Part shown: positions 15,110-21,485 of the stretch, piece after piece
Position numbering within the stretch: the first letter of the stretch is position 1
Layout: each line of letters starts with the position of its first letter
Source: JAXLYX01 sp046351215
Lineage (GTDB): Bacteria; Myxococcota_A; Polyangia; Polyangiales; Houyiibacteriaceae
Reading direction: 5' to 3'
NCBI GenBank assembly: GCA_046351215.1
Contig: JAXLYX010000040.1
Coordinates: 1-24,517 of the forward strand
Length of the DNA: 24,517 bases
Translations under genes and position numbers: made by a program
Notes under the pieces: model-generated
Seen by the model: only the letters and a program-made list of their open reading frames with translations
Databases searched by the model: none
Told to the model about the DNA's origin: nothing

Positions 15110-16744
15110 ATGACGACGGCATCCGTGAGCGTGGGAGAACGACCGACCCCCTCCCCGCGCGGGAACGCGTGGCGGTGGAGCGCCGCGATCCCGATGGTCC
15201 TCCTCCTCGGCGCGACGGCGCTCGCCTCGGCGCAGCCGATGAGCCTCCCGCCGGCGGCCTACTGCCCCCCGAACGCCTCGGTGGCGGCGAACAGCTGCAT
15301 CTGCCCGCCCCAGACCGAATACCAACCGGATCCGGGCTGCCGCTCGGGCCGCTGCGTCCCGACCGTCCCGATCTGCTCGCCCGGGTGCGGTGCGAGTCAG
15401 GTCTGCGTGAACGGCGCCTGCGTCGGCACCGGCAGGCTCCGCTTCACGCTCACGTGGGACCGGCCCGGCGACATGGATCTGCGCGTCGTGACTCCGTCCG
15501 GCCGCGAGATCTCGTACCAGAACCGCGCGGCCGACGGCGGCCAGCTCGACCGCGACGATCGCACGGGGACCGGCCCCGAGAACATCTTCTGGGATCGGAG
15601 CCCGCCGCCCGGCACGTACCTCGTCTGCATCGATCCCTACCGGATCGACGCGCCGACGAACTTCTCGCTCGCCATCGCGACCCAGGCGGGCACGGTCCAG
15701 ACGCTCACCGGCTCGCGCACTTCGGCCCAGCGGCAGTCCCCCTGCTCGCAGGGCTCGCCGAATTTCCTCACCTCGTTCACGGTGACGCCGGGCGGGCAGA
15801 TCGTGCCGCCGCAACCTCCGCCTCCGCCTCCGCCTCCGCCGCCGCCTCCGCCGCCTCCGCCGCCGACCTGCACTCCCGGCTGCGGCCCGGACCAGGTCTG
15901 CGTGAACGGCGCGTGCGTCGGCACGGGCACGCTGCGCTTCACGCTCACCTGGGATCGTCCCGGCGACATGGACCTCCGCGTCGTCACGCCCTCCGGCCAG
16001 GAGATCTCGTACCAGAACCGCCAGGCGGCGGGCGGCCAGCTCGATCGCGACGACACGACGGGCACCGGCCCCGAGAACATCTTCTGGGACCGCAACCCGC
16101 CTCCCGGGACCTACCTGGTCTGCATCGATCCGTTCCGGATCGGCCAGCCGACCAACTTCAGCCTCGCCATCGCCACGCAGGTCGGAGTCGTCCGCACGAT
16201 GACCGGCACGCGGACGAGCGCGCAGAAGCAGGCGCCCTGCACGCGCGGCGCGCCGAACTTCCTCACGGAGTTCACCGTCGGCGCCGGCGGCGTGATCGGG
16301 ATGCCGCCTCCTCCGCCCGCGCCGCCGACGTGCAATCCGGCATGCGGCTACGGCCAGGTCTGCGTGAACGGGGCCTGCGTCGGCACCGGAAGCCTGCGCT
16401 TCACGCTGACCTGGGATCGCCCCGGCGACATGGATCTCCACGTCGTCACGCCTTCCGGCGGGGAGATCTCGTACGCGAACCGTCAGGCCGGCGGAGGCCA
16501 GCTCGATCGCGACGACACGCAGGGCACCGGGCCGGAGAACGCCTTCTGGACCACGAGCCCGCCACGAGGCACGTACCTCCTCTGCGTCGATCCCTTCCGC
16601 ATCGGGGCCCCGACGAACTTCACGCTGTCGATCGCGAACCAACAGGGCGTCGTGCAGTCGCTCGCGGGGGCGCGGACGAGCGGTCAGCGCGGCACGTGCA
16701 CGCCGGGCTCGCCGAGCTTCGTGACGGCGTTCACCGTGCCGTGA
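15110..16744 (+). CDS. Secreted protein with three DUF2135 (YfaP-like) modules
   Basis: A 544-residue secreted protein. The signal peptide ends around residue 41 (LASAQ). A Cys-rich prelude precedes three near-identical modules starting at residues 89, 254 and 408. Each has a small Cys cap (CxPxCGxxQVCVNGACVGTG), then LRFTLTWDRPGDMDLxVVTPSG, GGQLDRDD, GTGPEN and PPxGTYLxC, the signature of DUF2135/YfaP-type beta-sandwich domains. A 17-proline linker joins modules 1 and 2; a shorter Pro-rich one joins 2 and 3. The start at 15110 follows GGAGGCG; an in-frame ATG at 15029 would overlap the kinase gene and bury the signal peptide. The conserved Asp residues may bind metal. It probably acts at the cell surface; ligand unknown. 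Confidence 0.88.
   Translation: MTTASVSVGERPTPSPRGNAWRWSAAIPMVLLLGATALASAQPMSLPPAAYCPPNASVAANSCICPPQTEYQPDPGCRSGRCVPTVPICSPGCGASQVCVNGACVGTGRLRFTLTWDRPGDMDLRVVTPSGREISYQNRAADGGQLDRDDRTGTGPENIFWDRSPPPGTYLVCIDPYRIDAPTNFSLAIATQAGTVQTLTGSRTSAQRQSPCSQGSPNFLTSFTVTPGGQIVPPQPPPPPPPPPPPPPPPPPTCTPGCGPDQVCVNGACVGTGTLRFTLTWDRPGDMDLRVVTPSGQEISYQNRQAAGGQLDRDDTTGTGPENIFWDRNPPPGTYLVCIDPFRIGQPTNFSLAIATQVGVVRTMTGTRTSAQKQAPCTRGAPNFLTEFTVGAGGVIGMPPPPPAPPTCNPACGYGQVCVNGACVGTGSLRFTLTWDRPGDMDLHVVTPSGGEISYANRQAGGGQLDRDDTQGTGPENAFWTTSPPRGTYLLCVDPFRIGAPTNFTLSIANQQGVVQSLAGARTSGQRGTCTPGSPSFVTAFTVP
15374..16741. repeat. Triplicated DUF2135 module at DNA level
   Basis: Three copies begin at 15374, 15869 and 16331. Blocks coding for the Cys cap and the DRPGDMDL and GTGPEN segments are almost identical between copies while linkers differ, indicating internal tandem duplication. 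Confidence 0.85.
15815..15865. repeat. Polyproline microsatellite (17 Pro codons)
   Basis: 51 bp of CCT and CCG codons encode 17 consecutive prolines between DUF2135 modules 1 and 2. The hexamer CCTCCG recurs in part of it, making it prone to slippage in steps of one or two prolines. Confidence 0.85.
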
Positions 16745-16756
16745 GCACGCCCCGCG

Positions 16757-16784
16757 GGACCCGCGTGCGTCGGTGCGCGGGTCC
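16757..16784. terminator. Bidirectional terminator hairpin between convergent genes
   Basis: Perfect 9-bp arms GGACCCGCG (16757-16765) and CGCGGGTCC (16776-16784) close a 10-nt loop, 12 nt after the DUF2135-protein stop. A 12-bp perfect palindrome (GCTCCGCGGAGC, 16791-16802) follows before the opposing stop at 16809. Confidence 0.7.
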
Positions 16785-16808
16785 ACGCGAGCTCCGCGGA
16801 GCCCGCTC

Positions 16809-17555
16809 TCAGCGGTAGGTCGCGTCCTCGACCGTCGCGCGGAAGAACTCCCCTTCCGAGGCGAAGCGGTCGGTCCCGGCGTGCCAGCCGAGCCGCACCT
16901 CGGAGGGAACCGTGAACCCCTCGAACGTGCGCTCGGCGACGACGTGGCCGCCGAAGATGCCTTCGTGGAAGGGGCCTCCTTCGGGATTGCCCCAGCGGCG
17001 CATCGCGAGGTGGACGAGTCGACCGGTCTCGTCGATCACCAGATCGACGTGGGCCGGATGCTGCGGATGGCGGAGCGTGACGCCGAAGTGCGAGTCGTCC
17101 CCGCTCTCCCAGATCACGTCGGGCGAGACGAGCACGGACGGGAGCCAGACCGCCTCGGCCTGCACCCGCGCGAGCGCCGAGCGCGACACGTCGGGCCCCG
17201 CGGCGGTCACGACCGGCAGGAGGCCGAGCAGCTTCCAGCGCATCTCCCCGGCTCCGTCGACGTAGCGATCGGAGCCGGTGATCGGGAGGCCGTGCATGCG
17301 CACCCTCGCCTGCCAGACGAAGCCGCGATCCCAGCGGATCACTTCCTCCGCCTCGAAGGGGCACCAGGCGTCGAGCTTGATCTCTCCCTTCATCCGGAGC
17401 TTCACGGCGCTCGCGGCGCGCGTGCCCGGCGCGATCGCATGCGTCAGGTACCGGCGCGCCGGCTCGGGCAGACCCGAGAGCCGCTCGGGATCGAAGGGCT
17501 CGCCGCGCTCCGCGGGAGCCGACCACAGCGCGTCGAACGAAGGGTCGTGCCGCAT
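16809..17555 (-). CDS. DUF6544/DUF6920-like protein
   Basis: A 248-residue protein without signal peptide or membrane helix. Its pattern resembles a widespread uncharacterised family: LPEPARRYLTHAIAPG near residue 28, RMKGEIKLDAWCPFEAEEV, FVWQARV, YVDGAGEMRWKLLGLLPVV, and a conserved AEAVWLPS followed by WESGDD. The many beta strands and central Trp residues suggest a START- or lipocalin-like hydrophobic pocket, but this is a guess. The family name rests on memory of the pattern and needs a profile search. The gene lies 61 bp behind the tetR gene of the dehalogenase unit, so it may share its control and substrate. No ribosome-binding site is visible before the ATG at 17553-17555. Confidence 0.7.
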   Translation of the reverse strand: MRHDPSFDALWSAPAERGEPFDPERLSGLPEPARRYLTHAIAPGTRAASAVKLRMKGEIKLDAWCPFEAEEVIRWDRGFVWQARVRMHGLPITGSDRYVDGAGEMRWKLLGLLPVVTAAGPDVSRSALARVQAEAVWLPSVLVSPDVIWESGDDSHFGVTLRHPQHPAHVDLVIDETGRLVHLAMRRWGNPEGGPFHEGIFGGHVVAERTFEGFTVPSEVRLGWHAGTDRFASEGEFFRATVEDATYR

Positions 17556-17616
17556 GCCGGGAGGCTAGCAAGAACGACCGCGGAGACGAGCGCTCGCACG
17601 CGAGGATTGCGGCCCG

Positions 17617-18204
17617 CTACTCCCCGAGGATGGCCGCCACGGCCAACGCCGTCGCACGCTTCGCCCGCGCCACCGAGAGCCCCTGCACGAGCCGGAGCCG
17701 CCTCCACGCATCGAAGCCCATCACGAGGTCGAGCGCCTCGAACCGCAGCCCGTCGTCCGCGCGGAGCCGCTCCTCGTAGCGCGTCCCGCGGAGCGCGGAG
17801 CGGAGCATCTTCCGCTCGGTCGCGCGCACCTTCGCCTGATCCTCCGCGAGGAACGGCGAGGTGTGGCGATGGACCTCCGCCGCGACGCGGAAGGGCATCA
17901 TGCGCTCGAACGCCTGCGCGCGACGTTCGATCGTCGCCTCGAGGCGAGCCTCGTCGTCTCCGGGGAGCGGCGCGAGCACGAGCGGAGCGAGCTCGGCGGT
18001 GATCCGCTCGGAGATCTCCCGGTAGAGCCCCTCCATGTCGTCAAAGTGACGGAACACGGTGCGCAGGCCGACCTCGGCGCGCGAGGCGACCTGCTCGGCG
18101 CTCGGCGCGACGTGTCCCTCGCTCACGAGGGCGAGCACGGCCTCGACGATGCGCCTCCGATTCTCGGCTCCCCGGAGCCTCCGACCGTCCGTCTCCCCGT
18201 CCAT
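17617..18204 (-). CDS. TetR-family transcriptional regulator (next to haloalkane dehalogenase)
   Basis: A 195-residue regulator. The N-terminal DNA-binding domain spans residues 12-60, with helix-turn-helix AEQVASRAEVGLRTVFRHF near 36-54; the TVFRHF element replaces the more common TLYRHF. The rest is helical, as expected of the ligand-binding domain, with an Arg-rich Trp-Arg-Arg-Leu-Arg stretch near residue 170. The ATG at 18202-18204 is only 4 bp behind the dehalogenase stop at 18209, a spacing that implies one transcript. It probably represses its own operon from the palindrome at 19137-19151 and responds to a substrate or product of the dehalogenase (inference). Confidence 0.88.
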   Translation of the reverse strand: MDGETDGRRLRGAENRRRIVEAVLALVSEGHVAPSAEQVASRAEVGLRTVFRHFDDMEGLYREISERITAELAPLVLAPLPGDDEARLEATIERRAQAFERMMPFRVAAEVHRHTSPFLAEDQAKVRATERKMLRSALRGTRYEERLRADDGLRFEALDLVMGFDAWRRLRLVQGLSVARAKRATALAVAAILGE

Positions 18205-18208
18205 CCGC

Positions 18209-19117
18209 TCAGCCCGCGCCCCCGCGGACGAACGCGTCGAGGAGCGCGACGAGCTCGTCGGGCGCGTCCTCCTGGAGGAAATGGCCCGCGCGCGCGATCG
18301 TGACGTGCGGCTGTCCCTTCGCTCCGGGTACGAGCTTCTGGAAGACGCGATCGCCGCCGCCCGTGATCGGATCGGAGTCCGAGAACGCCGTGAGGAAGGG
18401 CTTGTCGAAGCGCTCGAGCACCTTCCAGGCGGCCTTGTTCTCCTCCACGGACGCATGCTGCGGAGTCACCGGGACGAGCGTCGGGAAGCAGCGCGCGCCG
18501 GCCTTGTACGATTCGTCCGGGAACGGTGCGTCGTAGGCCGCGACCACCTCCGGACCCGGCTTCCGCACGGTGCCGTTCGCGACGATCGTGCCCACCGGGA
18601 AGACCCGCACCTTCTGGCTGAACTCGAGCCAGCGCTGGAACCCCTCCGTCATCCCCATGCCGATCGGGAGGCCCGTGTTCGCCACGACCACCCGCGCGAA
18701 GCGCTCGGGGAACGCCGCGACGAGCCGGAGGCCGACGAGCCCTCCCCAGTCCTGGCAGAAGAGCGTGACGTCGCGGAGGTCGAGCGCGAGCAGCCAATCG
18801 CTCATCCAGCGCACGTGACGCTCGTACGTGTAGTCCGAGATCTCGGAGGGCTTGTCCGACCGACCGAAGCCGACGAGGTCGGGGGCGACGACGCGATGCC
18901 CCTTCGCCGCGAGACCACGGACGAGGTGACGGTAGAGGTACGACCACGTCGGCTCGCCGTGCATCAGCAGGATGGGCGCGGCGTCGCGCGGCCCCTCGTC
19001 CACGTGGTGGAGCCGCAGACGGGTCCCGTCCGGATCGGCGATCTCCGTGTAGTGGGGGGCGAAGGAGTAGTCGACGAGCCCTTCGAAGCGCTCGTCCGGG
19101 GTGCGCAGGACCTTCAT
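18209..19117 (-). CDS. Haloalkane dehalogenase (DhlA-like, subfamily I)
   Basis: A 302-residue alpha/beta hydrolase resembling DhlA (310 residues) along its length. It hydrolyses carbon-halogen bonds of alkyl halides to alcohol and halide (EC 3.8.1.5). Seen motifs: RTPDERF at residues 5-11, oxyanion segment HGEPTWSYLYR (53-63), GFGRSDKP (83-90), nucleophile elbow CQDWGG with Asp123 and the adjacent halide-binding Trp124, and catalytic His279 in AGHFLQED. Cap residue Trp163 fits the second halide-binding Trp of subfamily I. The catalytic acid is Asp249 or, by position relative to DhlA, Asp256. No signal peptide. GGAGG six bases before the ATG at 19115-19117 supports this start. Epoxide hydrolases and fluoroacetate dehalogenases share the fold, but the HGEPTW and Asp-Trp motifs favour this call. 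Confidence 0.88.
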   Translation of the reverse strand: MKVLRTPDERFEGLVDYSFAPHYTEIADPDGTRLRLHHVDEGPRDAAPILLMHGEPTWSYLYRHLVRGLAAKGHRVVAPDLVGFGRSDKPSEISDYTYERHVRWMSDWLLALDLRDVTLFCQDWGGLVGLRLVAAFPERFARVVVANTGLPIGMGMTEGFQRWLEFSQKVRVFPVGTIVANGTVRKPGPEVVAAYDAPFPDESYKAGARCFPTLVPVTPQHASVEENKAAWKVLERFDKPFLTAFSDSDPITGGGDRVFQKLVPGAKGQPHVTIARAGHFLQEDAPDELVALLDAFVRGGAG

Positions 19118-19136
19118 GCCGTGCCTCCGAGGTAGT

Positions 19137-19172
19137 GGCACGCATCGTGCCGATTGTTGGGCTCGCCGTCAA
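19137..19172 (-). promoter_or_regulatory. Haloalkane dehalogenase promoter overlapped by a palindromic operator
   Basis: On the minus strand a -35-like TTGACG (19167-19172) is separated by 17 bp from a -10-like CACGAT (19144-19149). The -10 lies within a perfect 15-bp palindrome, GGCACG-ATG-CGTGCC (19137-19151). A dimeric repressor bound there would block RNA polymerase. The TetR protein encoded 4 bp behind the dehalogenase is the obvious candidate. The -10 matches the TATAAT consensus at only three positions. Confidence 0.55.
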
Positions 19173-19287
19173 TCCGGCGCGTCCTCGTCGCAGGTCGGGG
19201 CCCTCCCCGTTCGGTGTCGGGACGAGGCGATCGTGTGGACATCGGCGGCCCGCGCCTGCCATCGTCTGCCTACGGGAGGGGAACGAC

Positions 19288-19827
19288 ATGAACGCCCACG
19301 ATCGACCGACCCTGGCGGAGATCCGCCATCACCTGCACGGTGTGGCGGCGAGCCTGCCGCATGCGGGGGAGAACGCGACCACGGACGGGAAGACCCCGCT
19401 CTTCCGGTACGCCCACGTGGAGATCCACGATCCCGCGTCGGCCTCCATCGCCGAGCGTCCACGGTTCCGCGATCCGAAGTGGGTCGTCACGGAGCACGCC
19501 CGCGCCCTGAGCTGGCTCTTCGCGGAGCTCCGGGAGGCCTTCGGCGCGCGGCTCGACGCCTCGAACAAGTACGAGTTCTTCGCGAGCCTCGTGCAGGCGG
19601 CGAATCGCCATCTCGCGGCGTGTCCGGGCTGCGATGCGACGTCCCTGCTCAGCGCCACCGCGAGCGCGGCCTACGGCTGGCTCGACGCGTGGGAGGCCGA
19701 AGGCGACCTGCTCGACGACGAGGAGCCCGACATGGAGCGCCTGCGCGACCAGCTCGAGGCGACGGCGGCCGAGCTCGAGGCCATCCTGAACGGCCGCGAG
19801 GACGACGAGCCCGTTCAGCGCTCGTAG
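19288..19827 (+). CDS. Hypothetical cytosolic protein
   Basis: A 179-residue protein without signal peptide. It is largely helical, with a conserved-looking centre (WVVTEHARALSWLFAELREAF, residues 68-88), a CPGC pair near residue 112-115 and an acidic, coiled-coil-like C-terminus (about 145-172). The start has a strong GGGAGGGG ribosome-binding site; the frame is open upstream to 19135 but that part is intergenic. The last 13 bp overlap the end of the convergent WYL gene. I do not recognise the family. Its divergent neighbour is the dehalogenase, 170 bp away, but nothing else links them. Confidence 0.75.
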   Translation: MNAHDRPTLAEIRHHLHGVAASLPHAGENATTDGKTPLFRYAHVEIHDPASASIAERPRFRDPKWVVTEHARALSWLFAELREAFGARLDASNKYEFFASLVQAANRHLAACPGCDATSLLSATASAAYGWLDAWEAEGDLLDDEEPDMERLRDQLEATAAELEAILNGREDDEPVQRS

Positions 19828-20822
19828 AGCGCCACGGCCCTCTGCAGGTCGTCGAGGACGTGGGCGCGGAGCGCCTTCGGAGCCTCGACGACACAGTGAG
19901 GTCCGTAGCCGACGAGGAAGGCGTGCAGCGCGCGCGTGTGCGGCACCGTGGCCTCGAGCGCGAACCACTCGCCGTCGATCGGCTTCACGACCTGGTCCTC
20001 GGAGAGCTTCGCCTCGGCGAGCTTCTCGATCACCTCGCGATGGAAGCGCGCCCGCAGCTTCACGTGGGAGCCGAGCTCGAGGGGGAAGTGGGCGAGCCCC
20101 TCCCGGATCGCGTCGTCGAGGGAGAAGCCCACGGGCACCCGCACCGCGCGGCCGCGCTCGATCTTCGCCGCGTGCATGCGATGGAGCAGGAAGAACCGCA
20201 GGGGCCCCGGGGTCCCGTCCTGCGCCTCCTTCCGTGCGACGAGCCAGAGCTCGCCCGCCCGCTCGCAGAGGCCGAGCGGATGGACGACGTAGTCGTGATC
20301 CTCGGTGGTGAAACGCTTCCGGTAGGTGATCGCGAGGACGAGGCCCTCGTAGAGCGCCTCGGAGACGATGCGGAAGATCTTCTCGTCCACCTTCGGCGGG
20401 ATGCGCGGGAGCTCGGGCGGCACGCGCCGCACCTTCGTCCGCCAGCGCTTCGGTCGCCCGGTGCTCTCCTCCGCGAGCTCCTTCTCCGTCTGCGCGAGTC
20501 GATCGTCGAGCCACTGCACCGTGCGTGGAGGGAGCAGCGGCCGGATGTGCTCGGCCGCGAGCACGAGCCCGAGCGCCTCGTGGGGCGCCATGCGCGGGAA
20601 GAGGCGCTGCTTCTTCCCTGGCTCCCACGACCATCGGAAGGGCTTGCCCGAGTCGTCGCAGCGCAGGGGATGACGATCGGCCAGCCCGGCCAGTCGCTTC
20701 TGCACGGCGCGAGGCGTGAGGTCGAAGCCCTCGTGAGCGAGGATGGCCACGAGCTCGGGCGTCGAGATCGTCGAGGGCGCCGGAGGAATGCGCTGGAGGA
20801 GGATGGTGCCGACGTCGTCCAT
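19815..20822 (-). CDS. WYL-domain transcriptional regulator
   Basis: A 335-residue protein with the three-part layout of WYL regulators. Residues 1-70 are a winged helix-turn-helix (TPRAVQKRLAGLADRHPLRCDDSGKP region), residues 145-230 the WYL Sm-like barrel (LVLAITYRKR, YVVHPLGLCERAGELWLVAR, with LWLVA in place of the WYL triplet), and residues 250-335 a WCX-like tail (KLRARFHREV, GEWFALEATVPHTRALHAFLVGYG). WYL domains bind nucleic acid or nucleotide ligands and control DNA-damage, defence or metabolic genes. No defence genes lie beside it here. It converges on the 179-residue protein with a 13-bp overlap. No ribosome-binding site is visible; the start at 20822 may be leaderless or coupled to an unseen signal. 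Confidence 0.88.
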   Translation of the reverse strand: MDDVGTILLQRIPPAPSTISTPELVAILAHEGFDLTPRAVQKRLAGLADRHPLRCDDSGKPFRWSWEPGKKQRLFPRMAPHEALGLVLAAEHIRPLLPPRTVQWLDDRLAQTEKELAEESTGRPKRWRTKVRRVPPELPRIPPKVDEKIFRIVSEALYEGLVLAITYRKRFTTEDHDYVVHPLGLCERAGELWLVARKEAQDGTPGPLRFFLLHRMHAAKIERGRAVRVPVGFSLDDAIREGLAHFPLELGSHVKLRARFHREVIEKLAEAKLSEDQVVKPIDGEWFALEATVPHTRALHAFLVGYGPHCVVEAPKALRAHVLDDLQRAVALYER

Positions 20823-20865
20823 CGGTCGGGGAGGCTACCACGGGGGCCTGCGAACCGCGCATTCG

Positions 20866-20906
20866 CCTCGTCGACGAGGACCTCGGCCCGATGACCTAGT
20901 CCTCGT
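20866..20906. promoter_or_regulatory. CCTCGT half-site array upstream of the WYL regulator
   Basis: Three copies of one half-site: CCTCGT (20866-20871), its inverse ACGAGG (20874-20879) and CCTCGT again (20901-20906). The first two form a perfect 14-bp palindrome; the second and third are the core of 8-bp inverted arms, ACGAGGAC and GTCCTCGT, spaced by 17 bp. The array lies 43 bp before the WYL start and 138 bp before the divergent gene. Candidate autoregulatory site. The rest of 20823-21044 holds nothing else recognisable except TAGAAT at 20996-21001, a possible -10 for the plus-strand gene. Confidence 0.45.
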
Positions 20907-21044
20907 GGCGTATGGGCGCGTGTGCGGCTGGGTCGGCGCTCGGCGCCATCGCGCCCGCGCCACGATCGTAGGGGGCGCAAACGGATCCCGGTGCGTAGAA
21001 TGATCGCGGGACCGACAACGCCGGGGCATTCGGGAGGACGCGCG

Positions 21045-21485
21045 ATGGTGAAACGCCCGAGGTGGTCGACGCCGCCCACGCTGTCGACCGTCCACCTCTT
21101 CATCTCCTGCCCCGATCCGGCCATCGACGGCCTGCTGACCCGCGTCGCCTGCATCGCGAGGCACGAGAAGGCGCTCGGCGAGCCCGATGCCTCGCTCGAC
21201 TTCTGCGCCGCCTGCGACGCGGGCAAACGCAGGTTGCGGGACCTCGAGAGCCGGAGGCATCCGCCGAGCGGATCCACGCTCCGTCAGTCGCCGCCCTCGC
21301 CCGAGGTGCAGGCGCGTCCGACCATCCCCGTGGCCCCCTACGACTCGGCCGTCCACGAGCGACCGACGCCCGCCTTCGGCGTGAAGGTGCCGCCCGTCGA
21401 CGAGTCGGGGACGACGACGCGTCCGGGAGTCGGGTCGAAGGAAGCGGCGCAGGAGACCGTCCGCGAGAACGGCAAGCGACGCTAG
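21045..21485 (+). CDS. Hypothetical Cys-containing small protein
   Basis: A 146-residue soluble protein. The first 60 residues carry four Cys (FISCPD, VACIARHE, FCAAC), a spacing that might bind zinc or form a redox pair; the rest is Pro-, Ser- and Arg-rich and probably disordered. GGGAGGA lies just before the ATG at 21045. The composition and codon use look like the surrounding genes. Its stop codon interlocks with that of the convergent flippase gene: the four bases CTAG at 21482-21485 serve both. It is divergent from the WYL gene, 222 bp away. Not recognised; it could be spurious, but the ribosome-binding site argues for a real gene. Confidence 0.62.
   Translation: MVKRPRWSTPPTLSTVHLFISCPDPAIDGLLTRVACIARHEKALGEPDASLDFCAACDAGKRRLRDLESRRHPPSGSTLRQSPPSPEVQARPTIPVAPYDSAVHERPTPAFGVKVPPVDESGTTTRPGVGSKEAAQETVRENGKRR

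Noticed and set aside
15637..16095. A minus-strand open frame with a polyglycine run
   Set aside because: It is the complement of the proline linker and DUF2135 modules; the glycine run is just the reverse of the CCT/CCG codons.
11450..16786. A 1778-codon open frame on the minus strand
   Set aside because: Only its 3' part is real (the P450 gene). Upstream it runs antisense or out of frame through the tetR, kinase and DUF2135 genes; the Arg/Gly/Ala-rich translation is typical of a high-GC shadow.
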